Shown here: positions 25,875-33,104 of the stretch, piece after piece
How the letters are laid out: the number at the start of each line of letters is the position of its first letter
Numbering within the stretch: position 1 is the stretch's first letter
From: Stenotrophomonas sp. MYb238
GTDB taxonomy: Bacteria > Pseudomonadota > Gammaproteobacteria > Xanthomonadales > Xanthomonadaceae
Assembly (NCBI RefSeq): GCF_009496535.1
Contig: NZ_WIDL01000019.1
Location: forward strand, 21,210-85,209
Direction: 5' to 3'
DNA: 64,000 bases
Translations under genes and position numbers: made by a program
The notes under the pieces: generated by a model
The model's database searches: none
Seen by the model: only the letters and a program-made list of their open reading frames with translations
Told to the model about the DNA's origin: nothing

Positions 25875-27209
25875 TTAGCCGTTCGCAAGGTTCGGGTGGG
25901 CGGAACTTTCGCCTTGCCCGCGCGCACCGGCGGTATTGGCCGAGCAGGCGCGCGCGTATTCGTCCAGGCACAGGCCGATGCGGTGCCGCACCAGTGCGCC
26001 GGGGGTATTGGCCAGCGTGCCCTCGCGCACCGCGCGGAACTGTTCGGGCAGGTACTGGCTGAGCAGCACCAGCGGCGGCGCGTGTTTTTCCAGGTTGGCG
26101 AACAGCGTGCGCACCGCGTCCAGCAGCGCCGGCTCGCCCCAGTAGTAGCGGCAGCGGTCGCTGAAGGCGAAGGCGCGCAGCAGGCGCAGCGTGCCTTCGT
26201 CGCCGTGGTAGTGCGCCTGCCAATACTTCGGTTGCGCGACCATCACCTCCTCCAGCACCTGCGGCAGGCGCGAGCACTGCGCGGCCGGCAGCAGTTCGGC
26301 CTCGATCGCGGCCAGCGCGAACAGCGCCTCGCGGTAGGCGAAGGTCGCCGCCGGGCCGACCTTGAGGATGGCAAAGTGGTCGCGCACCAGCGCGTGCAGC
26401 CCGCTCTCGCGCTGGTAGTCGGTGGAGTGCGCCTCGAACACGATGCGCGGCTGCTTTTCGAGGAAGTCGGCCAGCTCGCCGGCGGCCGCGGGATCGTAGT
26501 CGTGCACGCTGCTGTGGTCGAAGTCCACGCCCGGCTGCACCACCATCGCGATCACCCGCTGCCAGGCATCGCGTAGCGGCGGCGTGTCGAAGGCCCGGCG
26601 GTGGATCTCCAGCGTCTGCGCGGCCGCGGCCGGCGCGGTCACCGCCAGCCCGGCGTCCAGCGAGGCTTCGCCGCCCGGCACGGGAACCTCGGTGCCGATC
26701 ACGTAGACCGGCGGCGGCAGGTCGTGCGCGGCGGCGGTGCGTTCGGCGATCACGGCCAGTTCGGCCGAGCGCGCGGCGACGGTGGCGTCGGGCAGCGGCA
26801 CCGGGTCGTCGGCGCAGGACATGCTGCAGTCCAGGTGGATCTTGTGGAAACCGGCGGCGACGTAGGCCTCGATCAGCACGCGCGCGTGCGCCATCGCCTC
26901 GGCCGCCGGCTGCTTCTGCCAGGCGTTGGGGCCCAGGTGGTCGCCGCCGAGCACCAGCCGGTCGCGCGGGAAGCCTTCCTCGTCGGCCAGCGCCCGCACG
27001 TAGTCGCGGTACTGCGGCGGGGTCATGCCGGTGTAGCCGCCGAACTGGTCGACCTGGTTGGAGGTGGCTTCGACCAGCAGCACGGTGCCGTGGCGCGCGG
27101 CCACGTGCATGGCCGCGCGCAGCACCTGTTCGTTGCTGCAGCACACGCTGTACAGGCCGACGTTGTGGCCGGCGCGATGCGCGGCGAGCAGGGTCTGCAA
27201 CGGAGACAT
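25875..27209 (-). CDS. agaZ: AgaZ/KbaZ/GatZ-family protein (tagatose-bisphosphate aldolase subunit type)
   Basis: The 444-residue product matches the GatZ/KbaZ/AgaZ family: VGLYSVCCSNEQVLRAAM, LVEATSNQVDQFGGYTGM, LVLGGDHLGPNAWQ, GFHKIHLDCSMSC, YVIGTEVPVPGGE, FEAHSTDYQ and YWQAHYHGDE. In E. coli these accompany the catalytic aldolase KbaY/GatY; in some GalNAc pathways AgaZ has instead been assigned to the tagatose-6-phosphate kinase step. No AgaY/KbaY gene lies beside it here. A GGGAG site stands 8 bases before the ATG, and agaK ends 15 bases upstream. Confidence 0.88.
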   Translation of the reverse strand: MSPLQTLLAAHRAGHNVGLYSVCCSNEQVLRAAMHVAARHGTVLLVEATSNQVDQFGGYTGMTPPQYRDYVRALADEEGFPRDRLVLGGDHLGPNAWQKQPAAEAMAHARVLIEAYVAAGFHKIHLDCSMSCADDPVPLPDATVAARSAELAVIAERTAAAHDLPPPVYVIGTEVPVPGGEASLDAGLAVTAPAAAAQTLEIHRRAFDTPPLRDAWQRVIAMVVQPGVDFDHSSVHDYDPAAAGELADFLEKQPRIVFEAHSTDYQRESGLHALVRDHFAILKVGPAATFAYREALFALAAIEAELLPAAQCSRLPQVLEEVMVAQPKYWQAHYHGDEGTLRLLRAFAFSDRCRYYWGEPALLDAVRTLFANLEKHAPPLVLLSQYLPEQFRAVREGTLANTPGALVRHRIGLCLDEYARACSANTAGARGQGESSAHPNLANG

Positions 27210-27224
27210 GGGCGAACTCCCGGG

Positions 27225-28163
27225 TCAGGAAAAAGTGGGTTGGCAGGCGAGCAGAGCGGCGCCGCGCGCGCCGCCGGCATCGCCGAAGCGGGGTGGCACG
27301 ATGGGCGGTACCTGCACGCCGGCGAACAGGTGCGCGGCGATCGCCGCCGGCAGCTGTTCGTACAGCGGCGCGTACTGCGACAGGCCGCCGCCGAGCACGA
27401 TCACGTGCGGGTCCAGCGCCAGGATCAGCGCCGCGAAACTGTGGCCGAGCAGGTCGCGGTGGATGTCCAGCGCCTGCCGCGCGCGGGCGTCGCCGGCCTC
27501 GGCCAGGGCGATGACCTCGCTGGCGTTGGCGGCGCTGCCGCCGAGATGGCGTTCGATCATCGCCACGCCGCTGCCGGAGACATAGCGCTCCACGCAGCCG
27601 CGCAGGCCGCAGCCGCAATCGAGCAGCGGCAGGCCGTGGCGCTGCAGCAGGTTGGCCGGCACGCTCCAGTGGCCCCATTCGCCGGCCAGGCCGTTGAAGC
27701 CGCCGATCAGCCGGCCCTGCACGCAGTAGCCGCCGCCGGCGCCGGTGCCGAGGATCGCGCCGAACATGCTGGCGTAGCCGTCGGCGGCGCCGCCATGCGC
27801 CTCGGACAGGGCGAAGCACTGCAGGTCGTTGCCGAAATGCAGCGGCCGTTGCAGGCGCGCCTGCAGGTCGCGGGCCACGCACTGGCCGGTGAGGGCCGGC
27901 ACGTTGGCGCTGAGCTGGCGGCCGCTGCGGCGGTCGCGCACGCCGGGCAGGGCGATGCCGACGGCCTGCGCGGCCTGTCCCAGCGACGCGTCGGCATCGG
28001 CGACCAGGGTTTCGACGGCCTGCAGGAAGCCGGCGTAATCGCCCTGCGGCGTGGCGATGCGCTTGCGCCAGGCCACCTGCAGGGCCGCATCGCAGGCCAC
28101 CAGTTCAATCTTGGTGCCGCCGATGTCGATGCCGTAGCAGGCCTTGGCGGCGGACTCAGCCAT
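27225..28163 (-). CDS. agaK: ROK-family kinase, probable GalNAc kinase
   Basis: The 312-residue cytoplasmic kinase has the ROK pattern: GIDIGGTKIELVACD (phosphate-binding loop), the catalytic Asp in HFGNDLQCF, ILGTGAGGGY, GEWGHWS and the zinc motif CGCGLRGCVERYVSG. ROK kinases phosphorylate GlcNAc, ManNAc, glucose, fructose or, in Aga pathways lacking a PTS, GalNAc. The position between agaS and agaZ makes GalNAc the best guess. Its ATG lies inside the last codons of agaS (8-base overlap). Substrate is inferred from context. Confidence 0.85.
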   Translation of the reverse strand: MAESAAKACYGIDIGGTKIELVACDAALQVAWRKRIATPQGDYAGFLQAVETLVADADASLGQAAQAVGIALPGVRDRRSGRQLSANVPALTGQCVARDLQARLQRPLHFGNDLQCFALSEAHGGAADGYASMFGAILGTGAGGGYCVQGRLIGGFNGLAGEWGHWSVPANLLQRHGLPLLDCGCGLRGCVERYVSGSGVAMIERHLGGSAANASEVIALAEAGDARARQALDIHRDLLGHSFAALILALDPHVIVLGGGLSQYAPLYEQLPAAIAAHLFAGVQVPPIVPPRFGDAGGARGAALLACQPTFS

Positions 28164-29310
28164 GGTGGATGGTGACGCCCTTGACCACGCGGTTGACGGT
28201 GCCGTCGGGGAACGGATTGTCCGGCGTCAGCCCCAGCGCGGCCGAGCGGCGCAGCGCATAGAGCTGCGCGAACGGCAGCCACGCCGGCGCCAGCCAGGCG
28301 TCGGGCAGGGCCGGCACCTGCAGGGTGAAGTCGTCGCCGATGCCGATGTCCGAATGCGGGCCGATGGACAGCACCCTGCCGGCCACGCCGTCGCCGCGCA
28401 GTTCCTCCAGCAGGTCCTGCTCGTAGCGGCGCGCCAGCGGCTGCGCGCTGCGCACCATCACCACCAGGGTGCGCGCATCGAGCGTGGACTTGGGACCATG
28501 GCGGAAGCCCAGCGGCGTGTTGGCCATCGCCAGCACGCGGCCGGCGGTGAGTTCCAGCACCTTCAGCGCGGCTTCGCGCGCCAGCGCTTCCAGCGGGCCG
28601 CTGGCCAGGTAGATCACGCGGTCGAACGGCTGCGCGGCGAGCGCGGCCACCGGCGCGTCCCAGCGCTGCAGGCCTTCCCGCGCCAGCGCGGCGACCTGGC
28701 CGATGCGCTCGCCGCGTTCGCTCCACGGCGCGCGGTCGAACACCGCCAGCGCCGCCAGCAGCATGCAGCTCAGGCTGCTGGTCATGGCGAAGGCGCGGTC
28801 GCAGCTGGCCGCCGGCATCAGCAGGGTGCAGGTGTCCTCGCGCCCGGCGCCGCGGCGTGCCAGTTCGCCGTCGGCGTTGCAGGTGATGTCGAGGAAACGG
28901 GCGTCGTCCACGTCGGCGCGCACGCGCTCGACCGCGGCCACGCTTTCCGGGCTGGAACCGCTGCGGCCGAACGACACCAGCAGGGTCGGGCGCTCGCGCT
29001 GCAGGTACAGCGCCGGGTGGGTCAGCAGGCTGGTGGTATGCACCGCGCGCACTTCGGCGGGCCACTGCGCGTTGATGTGGTCGGCGACCATCTCGGCGAT
29101 GAAGCCGGAACTGCCGGCGCCGGTGAACAGCACGCGCTGCGCCGGGTCGGACAGGCGCTGGCCGAGGAAGGCCTGCAGGCGCTCCTGGTCGCGTTCCAGG
29201 CTGGCGGCCAGGGTTTCCCACAAGGCCGGCTGCTGGGCGATTTCGGCGGCGGTATCGGCTCCGCCCAGGCGCTGCCAGGCGGACGGATCGGTAAGCAGGG
29301 TGGCGTCCAT
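28156..29310 (-). CDS. agaS: SIS-domain galactosamine-6-phosphate deaminase/isomerase
   Basis: The 384-residue product has two SIS sugar-isomerase domains. Key motifs are LFTGAGSSGFIAEMVADH, VSFGRSGSSPESVAAVE and LAMANTPLGFRHGPKSTLD, the last typical of AgaS rather than GlmS. AgaS converts galactosamine-6-phosphate to tagatose-6-phosphate with release of ammonia. The ATG at 29310 with AGGAACC upstream gives the usual family length. It is the promoter-proximal gene of the leftward aga operon and faces the GH31 gene across a 314-base divergent promoter region. Confidence 0.88.
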   Translation of the reverse strand: MDATLLTDPSAWQRLGGADTAAEIAQQPALWETLAASLERDQERLQAFLGQRLSDPAQRVLFTGAGSSGFIAEMVADHINAQWPAEVRAVHTTSLLTHPALYLQRERPTLLVSFGRSGSSPESVAAVERVRADVDDARFLDITCNADGELARRGAGREDTCTLLMPAASCDRAFAMTSSLSCMLLAALAVFDRAPWSERGERIGQVAALAREGLQRWDAPVAALAAQPFDRVIYLASGPLEALAREAALKVLELTAGRVLAMANTPLGFRHGPKSTLDARTLVVMVRSAQPLARRYEQDLLEELRGDGVAGRVLSIGPHSDIGIGDDFTLQVPALPDAWLAPAWLPFAQLYALRRSAALGLTPDNPFPDGTVNRVVKGVTIHHG

Positions 29311-29342
29311 TCTTGGTTCCTGTTGGGCCGGTGCACGATCTG

Positions 29343-29379
29343 CTTTTTCTTTCGAAATGTCAAACATCGAAAGAAAAAG
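29343..29379 (-). promoter_or_regulatory. Inverted-repeat operator over the agaS promoter
   Basis: CTTTTTCTTTCGA (29343-29355) and TCGAAAGAAAAAG (29367-29379) are perfect 13-base inverted arms. Between them, on the minus strand, lies a consensus -35 TTGACA (29363-29358) followed at once by TTTCGAAAG. The -10 is not clear. A repressor bound here would block agaS transcription. Confidence 0.6.
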
Positions 29380-29563
29380 GAAAGAATTCTTTCGTGCTAC
29401 CGCTTCTGCCGGCGCGCCGCCCCGAATCGAAAGGTCGGCCGGAAATTGCTTTCGCAGGCAGAGTTCACGCCGCAGGAGCGCATAAGGAAAGTGGTGCTTT
29501 GCACAATCTTTCGATTGATATAAAAATTCTTGTCTTTTGCTTTCATTTTGTTGACATCTTTCG
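29349..29563. promoter_or_regulatory. Array of seven CTTTCG/CGAAAG words in the agaS-GH31 divergent region
   Basis: CTTTCG occurs at 29349, 29389, 29449, 29508 and 29558 and CGAAAG at 29368 and 29428. Start-to-start spacings are 19, 21, 39, 21, 59 and 50 bases. About 0.1 copy would be expected by chance in 215 bases. The 11-mer CTTTCGAAATG occurs at both outer positions (29349, 29558). The array is best explained as the operator of the AgaR-like repressor encoded in the same locus. Confidence 0.65.
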
Positions 29564-29580
29564 AAATGCTGCCCTAGAGT
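29551..29580 (+). promoter_or_regulatory. Promoter of the GH31-receptor-GH109 operon
   Basis: A perfect -35 TTGACA (29551-29556), an 18-base spacer and TAGAGT (29575-29580, 4 of 6) form a sigma-70 promoter 45 bases before the GTG start. A CTTTCG word (29558-29563) sits inside the spacer, where a bound repressor would exclude RNA polymerase. Confidence 0.65.
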
Positions 29581-29624
29581 CGGCGTAACCGCCATCGAAT
29601 GCCCGCACGGGCCTGGGGAGCAAG

Positions 29625-32600
29625 GTGCACAAGCGCGTACGTCGTCTGCCACTGCCGGTGGCGCTGCTTTCCGTCCTGCTGCTGCCGGCGCTGCCGCTGC
29701 ATGCCGAGCCGGTGGGCAACCTGCGTTCGGTCGGCGCCAACGACGGCCGCGACGGCGTGCGCGGCTGGGACCTGCTCACCGACAACGGCGCGCGCATCCG
29801 CATCGAACTGCCGGCCAGCGACATCGTCCGCGTGCAGGCCGGCCGTAAGGGCAAGCTGACCGGCGCCGGCGACAAGGCCGCGCCCATCGTGCTGCCGCAG
29901 CCCAGGGCCACCGTGCAGGCGCAGCTGGAAGAAGACGCGCAGGAAATCCGCGTGCGCACCGATGCGCTGGTGCTGCACGTGCAGCGGCAACCGCTGCGGC
30001 TGCGCCTGGAGCGGCTGGACGACGGCCGCGCCACCGCGCTGTGGCAGGAGCTGCAACCGCTGGACCTGGATGCCGAGCAGAGCGTGCAGGTGCTGTCCTC
30101 GCAGGCCGACGAAGCCTTCTTCGGCGGCGGCCAGCAGAACGGCCGCTACCAGTTCAAGGGCCGCGAACTGGAGATTTCCTATTCCGGCGGCTGGGAGGAA
30201 GGCGACCGGCCCAGCCCGGCGCCGATGCTGCTCAGCTCGCGTGGCTGGGGCATGCTGCGCAATACGTGGAGCGACGGCAGCTACGACCTGCGTCAGCCCG
30301 ACCAGGCCACGCTGCTGCACCGCGAAGACCGTTTCGACGCCTATTACTTCGTCGGCGCCGACCTGCCGCGGCTGATCGAGCGCTATACCCGGCTGACCGG
30401 CCGCCCGAACATGGTCGCGCGCTGGGCGCTGTCCTACGGCGATGCCGACTGCTACAACGACGGCGACAACATCAAGAAGCCCGGCAGCGTGCCCGAAGGC
30501 TGGAGCGACGGCCCCACCGGCACCACGATCGACGTGGTCGACAGCGTCGCCGCCAGGTACCGCGAAAACGACATGCCCGGCGGCTGGATCCTGCCCAACG
30601 ACGGCTACGGCTGCGGCTACAGGCAGCTGCCCGAGACCGTGCAGGGCCTGGCGAAGTACGGCTTCAAGACCGGCCTGTGGACCGAGAACGGCGTGGACAA
30701 GATCGCCTGGGAAGTCGGCAAGGCCGGCACCCGCGTGCAGAAACTGGACGTGGCCTGGACCGGCAAGGGCTACCAGTTCGCGATGGACGCCAACCGCCAG
30801 GCGTTCAACGGCATCCTCGACAATTCCGATTCGCGCCCGTTCCTGTGGACGGTGATGGGCTGGGCCGGCATCCAGCGCTACGCGGTGGCCTGGACCGGCG
30901 ACCAGAGCAGCAGCTGGGACTACATCCGCTGGCACGTGCCGACCCTGGTCGGCTCGGGCCTGTCCGGCATGGCCTACGCCAGCGGCGACGTCGATGCGAT
31001 CTTCGGCGGCAGCGCCGAGACCTTCACCCGCGACCTGCAGTGGAAGGCGTTCACCCCGGTACTGATGGGCATGAGCGGCTGGTCCTCGAGCGCGCGCAAG
31101 CATCCGTGGTGGTTCGACGAGCCCTACCGCGGCATCAACCGCGACTACCTCAAGCTGAAGATGCGCCTGACCCCGTACATGTACGGGCTGGTGCACGAGG
31201 CCGCGCAGACCGGCGCGCCGCCGGTGCGCGGGCTGATGTGGGACAACCCGCGCGACCCGCATGCGCGCGACGAGGCCTACAAATACCAGTTCCTGCTCGG
31301 CCGCGACCTGCTGGTGGCGCCGGTCTACCGCAGCCAGGCCGCCAGCCGCGGCTGGCGCCGCGACATCCATCTGCCCGAGGGCGGATGGTACGACTACTGG
31401 GACGGCCGCCGCGTGCAGGCCGGCGCTGAAGGCCGCCAGTTCGACCGCCAGGTGGACCTGGCCACGCTGCCGGTGTTCGTGCGCGCCGGCGCGATCCTGC
31501 CGATGTACCCGGCCATGCTGTTCGACGGCGAGAAGCCGCTGGACGAGGTCACCTTCGACCTGTATCCGCAGGGCGATTCGAGCTACACGCTGTACGAGGA
31601 CGACGGCAGCACCCGCCGCTACCAGCAGGGCGAATCGAGCACGCAGCTGATCCGCGTGCAGGCGCCGGCGCAGGGCAGCGGCCCGGTGCAGGTGCGCATC
31701 GACCCGGTGCAGGGCGAGTACCGCGGACAGCTGCAGCAGCGCCGCTACGGCCTGCGCGTGCTCAACCGGCAGGCGCCGGCGGCGGTGCGGCTGGACGGCC
31801 GCGCGCTGCCCGCGCTCGCCGATGCGGCCGCCTTCGCCGCGGCCGGCGAAGGTTGGTACTTCGATGCCGGCGAACGCCGCGGCACCCTGCACGTGCGCAC
31901 CGCGACGGTCGACATCCGCCAGCCGCTGCAGCTGCAGATGGATTTCCCGGCCGCCGCGGCCGCGGCCGACGACGCGTTCCCGGCCGCGCCGGAGCAGGGC
32001 CGCGCGCTGCCGCCGGACAGCCTGCTGGTGGTAAACCGCCCGGCCGAGGAAAAGGGCTATCCGCTGGAGAACGCCTTCGACGACGATCCGGCCACCTGGT
32101 TCCGCACCGTGCGCAATCAGGCCATCCGCACCGGCGCCCACGAATGGGTGATCGGCTTCGGCGAGCGGCGCATGATCGACGGCGTCGAACTGGCGCCGCG
32201 CAACGACCAGCACTGGAAGCACGGCCAGGTGCGCGACTACGAGATCTACATGGCCGACAGCAACGGCGAGTGGGGCCAGCCCATCGCCCGCGGCCGCCTG
32301 CCGCTGAAGGAAGGCCTGCAGCGCATCGACTTCCCGGCCCATGCCGGCCGCCTGCTGCGCTTCCGCGTGCTCGGCGTGCAGAACCCGGATGGCGACGGTG
32401 CTGCCGGCAGCGATCCGATGGTCACTGCCGCGCAGGCTGAAGCCGCGCGCGCGGTCGACGCGCTGCAGCCGCGCGACGTCGGCCCGATCGCGCTGTCCAC
32501 CTTCCGCATCCTCGAACAGCAGCAACCGGAACGGCCGGCACGGCAGCAATACCTCTCCCAGCTGCCGCTGCCGGCCGCGCTGGCCGGCAGCGTCCGCGCC

Positions 32601-32987
32601 GACCAGTCCTTCCGCGGCGATGCCGCCATGCGCATGAACGGCCTGCAGTTCCGCCGCGGCCTGGGCGTGGGCGCGGACAGCCGCGTCGATCTCGCGCTCA
32701 AGGGCCGCTGGCACCTGCTGCGCGCCGACCTCGGCATCGACGATGCCTGCCGCGCCGCCGGCGGCATGCAGTTCCAGGTCTGGGGCGACGGCCGCCTGCT
32801 CTACGACAGCGGCCTGGTGAAGGCGCCCGGCGTGGTCAAGCCGGAGCTGGACATCCGCGGCCTGTCCTCGCTGAGCCTGCGCACGCTGGGCGCGCAGGGC
32901 AGCCAACCCGCCCAGGTCTGCGGCAACTGGGCCAACGCCGTGCTGATCGGCGAGGAGGGCGATTCGGCCGAACTCGTCGCCCCATGA
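29625..32987 (+). CDS. GH31 glycosidase with CBM32 and NPCBM modules, probable alpha-N-acetylgalactosaminidase
   Basis: The 1120-residue exported enzyme starts with GTG behind GGGGAG and has a signal peptide (cleavage near PLHA). A GH31 N-terminal beta domain and TIM barrel follow. The nucleophile candidate is Asp375 in KLDVAWTGKGY and the acid/base candidate is Asp426 in AWTGDQSSSWDYIRW. After the GH31 beta domains come an F5/8 type C (CBM32-like) module at about 795-930 (LENAFDDDPATWF; DGVELAPRND) and an NPCBM-like module from about 975 (LQFRRGLGVGADSRV; QVWGDGRLLYDSG). GH31 is mostly alpha-glucosidase/xylosidase, but one subgroup hydrolyses alpha-GalNAc; the aga genes and GH109 beside it favour that substrate. 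Confidence 0.85.
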   Translation: MHKRVRRLPLPVALLSVLLLPALPLHAEPVGNLRSVGANDGRDGVRGWDLLTDNGARIRIELPASDIVRVQAGRKGKLTGAGDKAAPIVLPQPRATVQAQLEEDAQEIRVRTDALVLHVQRQPLRLRLERLDDGRATALWQELQPLDLDAEQSVQVLSSQADEAFFGGGQQNGRYQFKGRELEISYSGGWEEGDRPSPAPMLLSSRGWGMLRNTWSDGSYDLRQPDQATLLHREDRFDAYYFVGADLPRLIERYTRLTGRPNMVARWALSYGDADCYNDGDNIKKPGSVPEGWSDGPTGTTIDVVDSVAARYRENDMPGGWILPNDGYGCGYRQLPETVQGLAKYGFKTGLWTENGVDKIAWEVGKAGTRVQKLDVAWTGKGYQFAMDANRQAFNGILDNSDSRPFLWTVMGWAGIQRYAVAWTGDQSSSWDYIRWHVPTLVGSGLSGMAYASGDVDAIFGGSAETFTRDLQWKAFTPVLMGMSGWSSSARKHPWWFDEPYRGINRDYLKLKMRLTPYMYGLVHEAAQTGAPPVRGLMWDNPRDPHARDEAYKYQFLLGRDLLVAPVYRSQAASRGWRRDIHLPEGGWYDYWDGRRVQAGAEGRQFDRQVDLATLPVFVRAGAILPMYPAMLFDGEKPLDEVTFDLYPQGDSSYTLYEDDGSTRRYQQGESSTQLIRVQAPAQGSGPVQVRIDPVQGEYRGQLQQRRYGLRVLNRQAPAAVRLDGRALPALADAAAFAAAGEGWYFDAGERRGTLHVRTATVDIRQPLQLQMDFPAAAAAADDAFPAAPEQGRALPPDSLLVVNRPAEEKGYPLENAFDDDPATWFRTVRNQAIRTGAHEWVIGFGERRMIDGVELAPRNDQHWKHGQVRDYEIYMADSNGEWGQPIARGRLPLKEGLQRIDFPAHAGRLLRFRVLGVQNPDGDGAAGSDPMVTAAQAEAARAVDALQPRDVGPIALSTFRILEQQQPERPARQQYLSQLPLPAALAGSVRADQSFRGDAAMRMNGLQFRRGLGVGADSRVDLALKGRWHLLRADLGIDDACRAAGGMQFQVWGDGRLLYDSGLVKAPGVVKPELDIRGLSSLSLRTLGAQGSQPAQVCGNWANAVLIGEEGDSAELVAP

Positions 32988-33023
32988 CCCCCGCGTAACG
33001 CTGCTGCTCCCCCAACACACCGA

Positions 33024-33044
33024 CCACGGCCGCCGCGGCCGTGG
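33024..33044 (+). other. Intergenic hairpin between GH31 and receptor genes
   Basis: CCACGGCCG and CGGCCGTGG form a perfect 9-bp stem over a CCG loop in the 117-base spacer. There is no T-run, so it is more likely an mRNA stability or partial-termination element than a full stop. Confidence 0.5.
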
Positions 33045-33104
33045 AACGGGATCGCCATGCCCGCCATCCGCTGTTCCGTGCGTCACCGCCAGGAGAGAAC
33101 CCCG

